This document shows, piece after piece, positions 38,307 to 51,200 of a DNA stretch of 64,000 nt. Origin of the DNA: Rhynchonema sp. JSB1_4 (Eukaryota > Nematoda > Chromadorea > Monhysterida > Xyalidae); the NCBI GenBank assembly GCA_030248065.1, contig JASAMV010006442.1, positions 1 to 64,000 on the forward strand. The letters run 5' to 3'. The stretch's first letter is position 1. Every line of letters begins with the position of its first letter. A model generated the notes under the pieces. That model did not search any database. It was not told the origin of the DNA and was given only the letters and a program-made list of their open reading frames with translations. The translations under genes were made by a program, and so were the position numbers.

Positions 38307-39274
38307 TATGACTCATCGACCTGTATTTTTTACACTGTGGTTCAAAAGTTCAAGCTTGTGCTCTACCTGTTCTGGAACACAATTGTCGTGATTGTGTGTA
38401 CGGCGTTGAGGAACTATTGGACCACATCGCCGAAGTTGTTGATATTGAAACCTTAGTCATTTTCCCGTGTCAGTTTATATTCTGTTCTCGACATTCTCCG
38501 CACAGCACTTTATTATCTTTTGCACAACTGGCTTTGCCACAGTTAGGCAACAACTGAAAACTCTCTTGTTTTCACCCACCACCGTTGCTGTCATCTATCT
38601 GCCAACAAATATTTTGAAAGTCTATATTTTTGTTTCCGTCAACTTTTATCAATGTTTACCAGCTATGCGCAATTACTAACACTCCATACGGTTTTGCTGT
38701 TATATTCGTTTGCTTCGTTCGGTTTTGTTTCGGTCGTGAGGTTTCGCACAATGAATAAAATTTCGGCAAAGATTGGAACATCAACGTGAAATGTGTGCAT
38801 CTTTTTATCAATTTATGTGACTCATTTTCAGGATACACGACCACAAAATACATTCATTTTCGAAAAGCGCAACGCAAGAAGTGTTCGGGTGGAATTCACT
38901 TTACACAGCGAGAGATGAGAAATGTTTCGAACACAAAGTAAACGCATCTGATCACGGACTCAACGTGATTGATTGATCGTGAACTCCAACCAAAAGCAAA
39001 AAAAGAAAGAGAAAACCCGCATAATCCATACTTGATTTACTGTGATCTTAACACGAAATGGTTTTAGCCCAATGCACGACTGTAATGCAACAGCTTATTA
39101 TGCAACAAAAATGGATTGTACAAAAACCGATTGGTCTTGTCAGCTTTACAACAACTGATTTGAAGCATAACATCAACGAACATGATTTCCGTACACATTA
39201 CACACAAAGAATTCTTGAGCACAAAAAAAAGAAATCAGAAACAAAGATATGCCTGAATCATCAAGTTCACATGG

Positions 39275-41060
39275 TCAGCGTACCACGCTATCATAACTTG
39301 GCGGCGGATTATTGGCATAATAGTCTTGCGACTCGATCGCAGGTGCGCTGGGTGGCGGTACGTAGGCTGGCGCTGTTGGGGGCGGCGCACTTTGTTGTGG
39401 AAAGTTGTGCGTCACTTGTGTGGTAGGATAAGCGACTGGTGGCCCCTAAAATGTGGAATATTCTATTTTATATCTGGGTGTTGACGACTGGGGCACTTTT
39501 CACGGCAACCGCAGTTCTTGTCCGTTCCTCTGACAGATCCTGGAATCAAACCAAGTCGTGAAACATTCGTCACACAGCCGTTACCTCGAAGAACAAGACA
39601 AGTGGGCATCATAGTACCAGTGCAATCAAATTCAAATATCAACTTGTTCTCTGGTTCCTTCTTGGACATAGCTTCCTACGGGGTTAGCTCCAAGAGCCAA
39701 GAAGCAGAGTTCACGATTCTAAAGTTTCCAGGTTCCAGACAAACCAGGCATGACACGACATGCATACTGCCGAAAGTAATGCTCCCACGTTCATGCATGT
39801 TATCATGAAACATCGCCAACCTGCGCATTGGTGACCAACACAGGATTCTGCGCTGGTGGTGCCGTCCTGAGCACTACGCCCTGTTGTCGTGACTTCATAC
39901 ATTTGGCTAGTATACAGCATGGACAGATACAACACAGACACAACGTGGCCAGACAAATCACGACAAACACGGCGATCACAATGCCGACGATCCTGCAAAT
40001 ATTTGAATTTGAAAACATTTTTCTGGATTTTTATATAGCTCCAAGAGATCACTGGTTAGTAACAGCTCAATGTGATTGTTATAGTAAATTTCCAAATTCG
40101 CTGCCGCACAGTAAAGTACGCCCCATAGTTAATGTCAGGTTCTAAACCCGAAAATCAACTTGTGAAACATTCGGACAGCCAACACACACGGAGCTTGCCA
40201 GCCAACCAGGCAGCTGCGCGCAATGTTTCAGAACCGCGCATGGTTAGCGTTCGGGTTTATAACTTGACATTAACTATGGGGCGTATTTTACTGTGCGGCA
40301 ACGAATTTGGAAATTTACTATAGTAACAATCAAACTGAGCCCTGTATTCCTCATCACGCTTAACACAAAAGTGCACCTACCAAATGATACGCATTTCACT
40401 GGCACTTGTGAGTTTTCGGAAGCAATAATCAAAATTTGCCTGGCTTTCAATAAACGGACTAATAAAAACTTAGATCATCATCAGAATCTCGGTGGAGTTA
40501 GTGATGTGACAGTGAGAATGATATTTGTCCAAACTATAGTCTTTCCTTATTATATTGGTCCAAACATTCACTCAACGTGCGATCCATTTGCTCCTAGCTA
40601 AGGTCGAAAGCATTCACCTGAAAACACAAAAAAAAAAAAAACCCACACACAAAAAAACAAAAATGCTTCTGGGGCTTTTCCCCTCTTTTTCTTTGGGGTC
40701 AAACTGAAATACATACAGTGCAGTGCTCCACGCACTACGCACAAAATGGTGTTCTTTCACAAATTTGCGTTAACTCTTCGCATAATACATATTCAAGTTT
40801 CTTGGTGTTATCTAATCAGCTCCTCTGACTGTTTGTTTCTGGTTGGAAACCCAAAACATGACGTCAAAACTGTCAGGTTCTGGTCAAAATTTAGACCGTT
40901 CAGCAAAGACGAAAATAACACAGCAGCTTATTAGTTTTTGCCCAAAAAAATAATTAGTCAATAACAACTAACATTATCAATGACTCCGTGCAGACATAAT
41001 ATCCACCCGTCTTACCATTGCACTCATCAAAATATGTGCAAGATCCACAATGGCTCTCGC
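39275..41060 (-). CDS. Shisa-like single-pass membrane protein (5' part missing)
   Basis: Shisa-type proteins are short type I membrane proteins with a Cys-rich lumenal part and a Pro-rich cytoplasmic tail with PPxY motifs that recruit WW-domain proteins. Exon 39992-39821 encodes one transmembrane helix (IVGIVIAVFVVICLATLCLC) running into the palmitoylation-like CICPCCILAKCMK. It joins in phase 0 to the last exon 39445-39275, a Pro-rich tail with PPPSYDSVV (a PPxY motif) and TGA at 39277-39275. A candidate upstream exon 41060-41016 reads ESHCGSCTYFDECN with clean splice sites, fitting a Cys-rich ectodomain, but its exit phase (1) does not match the entry phase (2) of the TM exon, so at least one exon is missing between them. 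Signal peptide not found. Confidence 0.75.
40070..40335. mobile_element. Foldback element in the Shisa-like gene, about 260 bp
   Basis: Arms of about 85 bp (TAGTAAATTTCCAAATTCG..CCCCATAGTTAATGTCA..AAACCCGA) face each other around a loop with an inner GTGAAACATT/AATGTTTCA pair. TA/TATA at both borders suggests a TA target, but the exact ends are uncertain. Confidence 0.6.
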
Positions 41061-42167
41061 CTGAAATTTGAAAGAAATGACCAAGGATATTTTCTCTCAA
41101 CCAGTTTTCTTGAAATTAAAAAAATGTGGTCACCGACATTCCGATTCGGATTTGTAACAATCGACATTGCCCGATATAGATGATCTGGCCAAGCAAACAT
41201 CAAGGGCAGCTAGGAATATGGCAACTGAAAAAATAATCACAAATTCGTTGATTTGAATTTTGTTCGCAAACATGCGATAACAACGTGGAAAACAACGCCA
41301 AACCTGTGAACGTCACGCCACTATGCAAATAGGTCGATAACATGGCGATGATATGCTCTGGAGACGAGATTAGGTAGCTTCGAGGATTGTTTTGAAATGC
41401 TGAAATAACGCATATTCATACTCAATAAGATTCCAAACATTAGTTCCCAGAAAAAATACATAAAACGGCACGATTTTGTGATACCAGCCGAAATCAGACA
41501 CCTTGGCAGCCAGCATGTGATCCCACTGAACCACAAACGTTTTTTTACTTCACGCGTGCTATTCACCTAGGCAACTGACAGCAATTGTGCTTTGGCCACG
41601 CGCATTCACATGAAAATTGAGCATTGTGAACGACTTTGTAGATACTACTCTGCACACTTGCTTTCGTGGTAACACGCATATCGCGGGAAGCGTGGGCAGT
41701 TTTGTGGAACTTTTTGCACAGCGCTGTTACTGTTCGATGAACGAAACGTCGCAATGCGTCACTTTGTGACGGACGCGAGCGTTTGCCCACAACAGCATGT
41801 GTAATAATACGGGACATTATAATTTTGCTCAACGTATCACAAGGTATTTGAACTGAGAAACACAGTTCACCATGACAGATAGACACGGACAGTTCCAGGC
41901 AAGAATTGCGAAATGCGAAACAAATACTGTACATCCTTGCAATTTTCCAAATTTTTTATTCTATTTCGACACGAAACACATAGCATCACTTGTGTATGAC
42001 AAACAGATCACAACATCATACGCTGTGTATGTAGGGATAACAAAAAATAAGATAACGGAGCAAGCATTCAGATAACAACAATAATAAGAATAGAATAACC
42101 AATGGAAACCATTAAAAAAGCTCAGGTTTTAGAAGCAAAACCAGTGTGTAACGCCTGTGAACCAGTA

Positions 42168-42173
42168 TTTATT
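42168..42173 (-). terminator. Candidate polyadenylation signal of PSMD1
   Basis: AATAAA on the minus strand about 110 bases past the PSMD1 stop codon. Confidence 0.5.
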
Positions 42174-42281
42174 ATCTGAATAACAATAACGACACTCAAA
42201 ATAAAATAACACATGCGAAATCGCTTCCTGCCACTGCCGGTATAGTTAAACCGCACATGTTGCAAATTAGATAAATCAGCC

Positions 42282-45200
42282 CTATTTTGCCTGGTAGGCA
42301 CCAATCGATATCGTGAATGCTGCGGGAGGTGTGACAATCTCGGAAGCAGCGGACGTGCTTGCTCGTGAACCGCCAGCTAAAATTATAATTAGTGCGGTGT
42401 TTATCGAGGTTTTCTCGACTCTGGCAATATGATTAGGCTGTGAGCAGATAAACGTGGAATGCGGAAATTGGTTAGCAGATAAACGCGGAATGGCAGATTT
42501 CTGCATTCCGCGTTTATCTGCTCACCTTTGCGGAATGGTGCGTGCTTGGGTGACGATGACAACTTCCAGCGTGCTGACCTCAAAATGTTGCGTGTTAACG
42601 CAAACAGCAACTGAGAGGTTTGACCAAAAGCATAAATTTACTTGCAGAAATGCAGAATTCCGCAAAGGTGAGCAGATAAACGCAGAATGCGGAATGCAGA
42701 AATCTGCCATTCCGCGTTTATCTGCTCACAGCCTTACTGGTCGTTTTTCCTTGCTTGAGTGAATCTATTCAACAATGTGCTTCTTAAAACCAATAACTAT
42801 TTCTGAATTTGTTGGCAGTTAAAACAAATTTTCAACTACAGTGACACGAGTACATTGCCTAAAGGCAAACCAGCCGTGCTTTGCAGACCTAGACCATACC
42901 GTATCACCCTGAATTCTTACACACTTGAAATGTTTCGGGTTACGTATCACCCTGAATTCTTACACACTTGAAATGTTTCGGGTTACTGTGTAGCCACGTC
43001 TCAAGCGGTTAGCCGATAAACAACACACACAAACGCACCCTAAAGCTGGAGTTATACTTGTCCATTTTGGGCTTGTAGAAAATAAGGACAAAATTTTCTG
43101 CGAATCAAGTTTCGTGATAGCGGTGGAGGACTAATTTCGACCAGCGTAAAAGTTGTTCAAGTGGTGAAGGGGAACAACTTTTGCGCTGGTCGAAATTAGT
43201 GCTCCAACACTATCACAAAGTATGACTCAAACATAATTTTGTCCTCATTGTCTACAAGCCCAAAATGGACAAGTATAACTCCGCCTTAAATGTTTCATGA
43301 TCTTGGCTCTTTCACACGCAAACCACGCGCACGTGGCTACAGTAACCCGAAACATTTTAGGTGTGTAAGAATTCAGTGTGATATTGGTCGCACAATGACT
43401 AATGGAGAATTTATCCAAAATTCATGTTTAAGCGCGGATCGGACCCTAAGATTCACGTAAACGCTCACAAAGCTCGCACGCTCAACTAAAATTGATTTAA
43501 CCACGAAGCTACTTGTATGTTTCCGACAAAACATTTCTCTCATCTGAAAAATATGAACCAGTAGAACAACCACCAGATGACAGAAACGTGGTTGTTTTAC
43601 TGGTTATTTTCAGGTGAAAATGTTTCGTGAGAAATACAAGTAACTGAGTGGTTAACAGTGGCTGAGCGTGGCAGTTCCTGAATCAGGGCCCATCCTTTGA
43701 CTTTTGGATAAATTCTCCATTAGTCATTGTGCTACCAATATAAGGTATGGTCTAAGACTGCAAAGTATGGGTGGCTTGCCTACAACTGCAGAATTTTTTT
43801 AACTATTTAGCTTGGTGACAAAAACATTTTCTACTCTGCTGATCCGTGACCACACTGCGATGCAAATACTGCTTCGAATGATGCACTGTAACAAAATTGA
43901 ACAAACGGCCAAAAAGTTCAGTACCCACCAGCGACAGGCACAACCAGGTCTTCCTGTGTTCCTTTTTGTTTATCCGACATCAGAATAATACCACCATATG
44001 ACAGCGGTTTCATCGGTTTGTAACGCGCGTCACTCGGCAGTGCGAGATGCTTGAGCTGAACACAGAGATGTTTCACTTACTCAGTCAAAATAAGGTAATT
44101 AACTGGCGATCAGATCTCACCTGCCATTCCACTACACGCGCAGGATTGTCGAGATGGTAGGTAGATGGTTCTTCAACTGGCTGAAATTGTCATTTTGCGA
44201 TGCAATTTCAATGAGACTGAAGTAAAGTCACCGTAAATGTTTGTCGGCCGAAATGTAACCCAAACTCACCGTCACTTCCATTGGTGTGTCTTCTTTATCC
44301 TTGTCTTTGTTCTTTTCTTTGTCGTTCTCCTTCTTATCCCTATCTTTTGCTTCGTCCGTTTCCATCGGAGTCTGAAAGAAGAACAGGACATAAAGCCTTG
44401 TCTCTCAGATTAAAAGTTCAGGAGTCCACGTGCAATTCCAGCCCTTCATAGCAACATCCACACGACTCAACTGCGCTTAGCATTGTCAATCCACACAAGC
44501 ATTCCCTATCCAGTGCATAACTTTCAATTCAGGACCTTGTCCTCACCTTGGAAGGGTTACTAAAAAAGGCCACATAACATCAAACCTCTTTGGGCGGCTC
44601 CTCAGTCGAAACTGTTGCGGTGCTCTTCACATTTCCCGGCTCGTCAGTCGTTGACGCCCCAGCGCCTGCACCAGATTCTTTCTTGCGTTTTTTGTCCTAC
44701 AGATAGAAAAAGCAATTTTTTATCGTAAAACTGCGATATTAAACATAAATATAAACATAATACAACATAAACCAAGGCACCGACTTTTGCCGATATCGAC
44801 AATTGCACGGTCTCCACCTTTTCGGCTGTTTTGTCCTTTTTTTCTTCCAATGCTGCCGGATAGGCGAATTGCGACTCCTTGGCGTTGCACACGTATTGCA
44901 GCTTGGGCATCTGAAATTTTTAGTGACGCCTTTTCGAGACGGACGGTCACTTAAACATCACTGTCAGTGCCAGAGCAAGAGCTCCATGGCCCACAATAAG
45001 TGCCAGTGGCCCGTAGCAAATTACTGATGAATAGTGACCTCTTAATAGTGATATTCGTTATAGTGAACTTCCCTTATAGACAGTATTTTTGAACTATATC
45101 TTGATCCTGAACCTGGGATTAAACTCCTCATTGCCAGTATTCTACGAATTGAATACTCTTTATCCCGTCACTCATAATGAAGCGGGCAGCCTACACCACC

Positions 45201-48200
45201 ACAATAAAAAGACCCACAAACTGACAAACCTTCAAATCAACATTGAGTCCAATGAGCGCAGTGGGCGTGAAGCACAATGCGATCATCGGCACCATCGTGT
45301 GCCAATACCAGTACTGTTGGAAACACAACATGCCCGCCACACTGCACAGATCGGCCAAATGTGCTGATTGCGTGCCGCCACGCGCACGAAGCGAGATCGT
45401 CACGTTACGACCACCTGAAATGGTGGAGAAGACAGGTCGTGTGATTGTGCAGTGAGCATACATGTTATGCCCTGTGTCAATGCCCGTGTGGCACTGTCAA
45501 TGCACAAGATGGCCGCGTGATCCCAATGAGATAAACGATGGCAAAAAAATAATACGCAAAAAAACCATGAAACTTCAATCGGTACAGGTTTCATTGGATG
45601 ATTTCCAGTTTTTATTAACATGTCTTGCATTTATTTTTTAGCCCCGTTACTAACACGGCAGGTTTTGTCTATTTTTTGGCACACATCCACACTTAATCAC
45701 ATGTTTTTGTCACTGCGTGACTGTGATTAACTACCAGAAAAATAACAATGGTGACATTGACGTCAGACACGAGGCCCTTAAAAATAACAAGTCCCCAATT
45801 AGTGGTCGGCAGAGCAACCGTTATTGGTTTGTGCCCCATGTCTGAGCCCTTGTGGGGTAATTCCATTGAGATACAATTTGGCTTCAAAAAGTACCCTTTG
45901 TGACCAGGATTTCGCATTGGTTCCTAACTCCTGTAACTTTAATTAACAAGACATAGAGCGCCAAAGTAGCAAAATCACGGTCAACGATTTGACCACGCGA
46001 GAATGAGGCAAAAATGGGGGAATACAGGTGTAAACATTTTGAATATAGATTTGAAAAACTGAATAACCATTCATAACTATTAATATGTCCACCAAGGGCG
46101 GATCCAGGGGCCACAGGGGCGTCCAAAAATTGCGTGCTTCGCGGGTCAGATACACCCATTTTAATGAAATTTGGCTTTTGCGCGCATAATAACTGCCAAA
46201 ATTTCGCGCACGTGGTCACATTTTGTGTATTATTTGGTTAAAAAGCGCGAAATTTTAAGTAAGCACCAGATCGAAATCACTTTTCAAAAATTGGAACAAG
46301 CTATGGATAAAAATGACGTTTTGGATTTGGCCCCTTGCTTGGCCAAACGCTGGATCCACCACAGATCATGTCAAGCCCTAAATTTACCTAATTCGAGCAC
46401 TCCTACCATATTTAAAAAATTCCTACTTTTTCTTTCTGCAGATTTTGGGGGAAATCAGCCCATTTGGGGTATATTTTGAAAATCAACAATTGCTATTCCT
46501 CGTTGATTGCATTTCAGGTCCAGGAATCAAACTGAGGTGTTAGCCACCTCGGCCACTTTTTTAGACCAACTTGTATCGGAGCGGAAGTACTCTCTTATCT
46601 TAGCTGGGCATGTATGAATTAGTCCTACTAGTCCAATGTTCGCTGTTCCCTGTGCGCCTTTTTGGATATATGCCACTCACAAGGTGCCCCGTTCGATAAT
46701 GGTAAAGCAGGTGCCCCCCTATTCGAAAACAGGGGAAAATGGGGTGTTTGTGTTTTTATGTGTGAACTTTATTTTTTATGAATTCTGATGTCTATTGAAT
46801 GCAGCCTATGATGTCTGATCACGTTATGGGGTACTGGCACAGCTCAAGCACATGGTTATCTGAGGTGGCCCTGAAGATGGCTGGTGGACCGAAGTCCAAG
46901 GGTTGATGTTGAGCGGTTCACCTGCCGCTGCCGAGCACCGATGACTTGAGCCATGATGACAAGCAGCAGTTGACTAGCAAAACAAACAATACCTGCTGAG
47001 AGAAGTGGCATGTTTATACACCCATTGCCGCTGGCGCGCATCCATGACCGACCTGTTGTGCGGTGCATGCGCAATGTGAATCCACTTGCGGACAAACTAT
47101 ATTAGTATCCATAAAGTGATGAGAGGTTGCATCCAATAGATTTCAGAATTTATAAAAATAAACCCATTTTTACCGGTTTTTGCACGGGGGGCACCTGCTT
47201 TACTAGTACCCCCGTACTACTCTGAAAGCGCACATGAGACCAATTAGGTCTGCACTCGCCTCCTTTTAGCATCGGCCATCTACTACATTCGCACCAACAA
47301 CGTCTTGGTTGGTACAAAGATGGACAACCAACGGACTGTCTTTATGTTGTATGGCACTAGCTCGGTAGCCATCGGTTGTACATTAACAATGTCAAAGTCC
47401 AATGTCATTTAATTTCCGTCTGCATGCGTCATTCTTTCCTATTTTAGTCTTGTATATATATTTCATTTCCATAAATTCCGTACCCGGCTTTGTATTCAAG
47501 CCCGTAAGATTTTACAGCCAATCTTGGCAAACCAGTCGTGTGTTGGTGCAAAACCCGTCTAGGAAAATAGCAAGGTTATAATGACATCATAACCTATACC
47601 TGCACATTGTAACTGTACGTAATTGCATTGTCTCCGGTCTTCTTAGCTCACCAGAAGGGTTTTAAAGTTTCTTGATTCGTGGCATTACTTAACTAATTTG
47701 AACATTTCGGTCAACTTTTTAGGTATGTATTATACTTCCAGATTTTGTACGTAAACTTGATTATTCTGTTTTTAAGTTGTTTTGCGCCGTAAATGCTTGT
47801 GCTTGTTAAAGAAACCTGCCAAAACGTATTTATGAGTCTGAGAATACATGGCTAATGGCTCCATGAGCTCTGTAACACTGAAATAAGGTCTACTGACTTC
47901 ATTCATAAAAATTACCAGACCCCCCCCCCTGATTTTGCTTCCGAGGTTACCAGACCCCCCAATTTTTCGATCTGAAGCCATTACCGGCCGAGGGTAAAAA
48001 ATTCCTCCCGTACAGGTCTGGCTCACACATCAGCACAACTAACCAGCATCCAATATTCCTTGCGCAATAATGGCGCCGAATTTACTGATCGACTCTTCTT
48101 GTCGATCCGAAATCATCTTGGTCAACTTGTCGCGCAATTCCTTCACCTGCAAATGGATTACATCTCAAGTTTGTGCGTTAGTGAAACATCAGCTAATCTG

Positions 48201-51200
48201 GTTGGATCAATTAGAGTGTGAAATAGCATAGTGAAACATCAGCCAGCCAGCCTGGTCGTACCTTCGGACAACTGTTTTCATTGTGTTGCATCATGATCAT
48301 GGCCATAGCGATCACAGCCCCTTGTCTCACGTAGCTTTCTTTGGCACTCAATAGCGGCTCAAGCAGAGCGACGGCCTCCTGGAAAGGAAGTTATTAGATT
48401 TAGTTGATCAACCAGGAATGCAAGTGTTTTGATTAAGTAGACCACTCATTTCTTCTTTCATTAGTTCGCCCCTTTTCCATTGGACTAAACGTAACAGTAA
48501 CACAACATCTTTTTCAAATAGCAGTCTGACCTTCCTGAGTACCTAAGATGCAAAACCGGCACGGCAACAAGAATTAACTCGGCCGTGTGTCAAGCCAAAA
48601 TATTGTCCCGAACCGAGGCAAAACGATAATTTCTAATCTTAGAACCTGTAATTGCAGTTGCAACTGCACAGCTGTCACAACATGTTTGCAAGCAAACAGT
48701 GAGGTCCCTGATGGACATCTAGACCGTGCACCGTGCGCAGTCTGGGCTTTGCGAGGCAGCAAAAAGTGCGTCGAAAATAGCGTGTCAACTCATAAATTTT
48801 TAACACACTGGGAACCGCCAATACTTTGACGCAAGCGACCGAAGACAAACGACAGGTGACTTTTTTCTAGCTCCGTTTGATTTGTGGGTTTAGGCGTGTA
48901 AGTGAGGAACCTCCGGTTAGATACACCGTATATTACACTACTGCACACCCCATGATTGGCTCGCAGTATTTTGTCTCCAATATTTCACGATTAGTCTTCA
49001 GCTTCCTAAAGCGGAGCACATTCCCGTCCTGTTCTAAATTTACGTTATAATGATCCTAATCAGGGGGATAGAATAAACACCATGTGTCAGGCAGGACTAA
49101 CAGTGACCGATTTAGAACGTGATTACAAAAACTGGTCCATGCACAGTGCACATTGTTTGTGCCATGAAACTGAACGAATTACATAGCTACGCTCCCGACA
49201 ATCTTGTCCTCTGTCTCCATAAAAGTTAATGGCCAGCGCCAGCGGCTAGTTGTGTCACACCACGTGCTGTACATTTTTGATCGTAACCAAAAAACAGTGA
49301 CAATCCTGTCACCACAAATGCGGTGCACAATATACAGCACCTTGTTGCCCGAGCCACTGCATGCAATGCCGACAGCCATCGCTGCTCCATACCGAATCGA
49401 GCCATTGAAATGATCCACCAACATGCCCGCATATTCGATGCATTCGCGTGGGTCACTGCAAACAGTTGAGGTTGAGAGTTTTACCAACAATCACAACAAC
49501 GCATATTGAATTGTTGCTAAGTTTGAAATCGGTATTTTGCACTTGTAGTTGTTTTGCACGCGGCACCTCTGTGACTTTCACCTGCCAGCTTATAATCCAG
49601 CTGCTAGTAATAGCAACAACTACAGTTTCCATCCAAGCAAATATACCGCTATGCAGCTGTAAAGGACGGGCTGACATCCCACCCTGGGCTGATAGTCGTG
49701 TTGTCAACTCAGGTGCTCCACTTTCGTCGTCAACTCAAGCAGCCCAAAATGAGCGCGAGAAAATTATTGATGGGAGCTGTCGGCAGGAGTTGACGATCTG
49801 GGTTGACGACAGCACCATAACCCTTGCCCTGCATGATAATCATGCGCGCAACAACCGCTCGGCACTCCTTACTTATACATAGTTGCAACCGAACACGAAA
49901 AAATGTCCGCCTTTGATCAAATAAATAATTCCATTTTTACCGTCATGTGTTTTGTTCAACTAAACTTCTCATCAGCGTTATATTTTCAGCTGCTCATTCG
50001 GTTATGTATGTCCCATTCATTTCCTATCATTTATTTATTAGGTTATCTCTTTCCTCGGGACTACTGACTTACCGTCTGTGTCTACTGAATGCCCGTGGCA
50101 ACAATTCCATTTATTTTTTTATTCAGTTTTCCTAACCGATTGCACGCAACTGCCTTTCTATTCATAAACGCCTGAACATACAGCTCCAAGTGTCACGCAA
50201 TAATCAGGTGGGGAAATTCACAGCTCCCGGAGCTATATACATAGTTCTTGCCTACTTTAACGCTGCTATATGCATCCGTTATTCAATAGGGAGAATCACC
50301 GTACCGGTACGGTACTCAATAAGTAGCAATGGATCAGGCCCAGGAATACATAAACAAGTGTGCAGGCAATCGAAGAGTCGAACTGCAGCAATTTTAATGC
50401 ATGGATAATCTGGTTGCAGTTTAGAGGCAGATCCTGTGTCATTCGACTGGACGCGGGCCAATAAGGGGTACACAGTTTCAGTACACGCAAACACATCCAA
50501 TCTGCTCTGTGATGCATATCTTATCGTGTGATTCGGGACAGCCTGAACATGCATCTTCAACTGGGCGGCAAATTCGGCACAGCAAATTACCTATAGCATG
50601 CGTCAAACCGTTTTCTTTGTCGGATCGAGTAATCATGAATTATTCAGCGAGTTGGTACGAACAAAAGCTTATAATTCATGCTGGAGATATGCAGCTTACC
50701 TCACAAGAGAATCAAATTCGACATCCTTCTTTTCATATATTGCGTGCATGAACATATGTACGTCACAGGTTTACAGGCACACTTGTGGCACCTACTGTGT
50801 GTAAAAGTTCTTTCAGCAAGAGCGAGCAGAAAGCAACTATTACTGTATAAGTAGCTGCTTCGCGTCGTGAGTCCCATCCTCCTTTCACGGGCTGCAACGT
50901 TACTCACATGCCCTCCTGAAGTAGACGCAGCCCATTTAACGTTAACAGCCGCTCAATAAGGCATGGGGAGCCACACGCAGACAAGCGGATGTCTTCTTTC
51001 ATGTTTTCTCCACATGACAGAACCATCGCTCCGGCGCCGATAAAAATGTTAAAATTTATGCATTATTAACTTTATTGACAAGTCATGCGCTCTCCTCATG
51101 GCACGAAATAGTAAGATTTTGCCAAAAAAAATTTCTCATGAGAACAAGTTTCCGCTTAGGAGCTGGGCTTTCTAGCCCTTCAAGGCAGCGCACATGGCGC

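Noticed and set aside
46509..46556. tRNA-like sequence on the minus strand (GTGGCCGAGGTGGC and AGTTTGATTCC)
   Set aside because: A and B boxes are only about 12 nt apart, too close for a tRNA; at most a remnant of a tRNA-derived SINE. A similar B-box-like stretch at 39535 lacks an A box.
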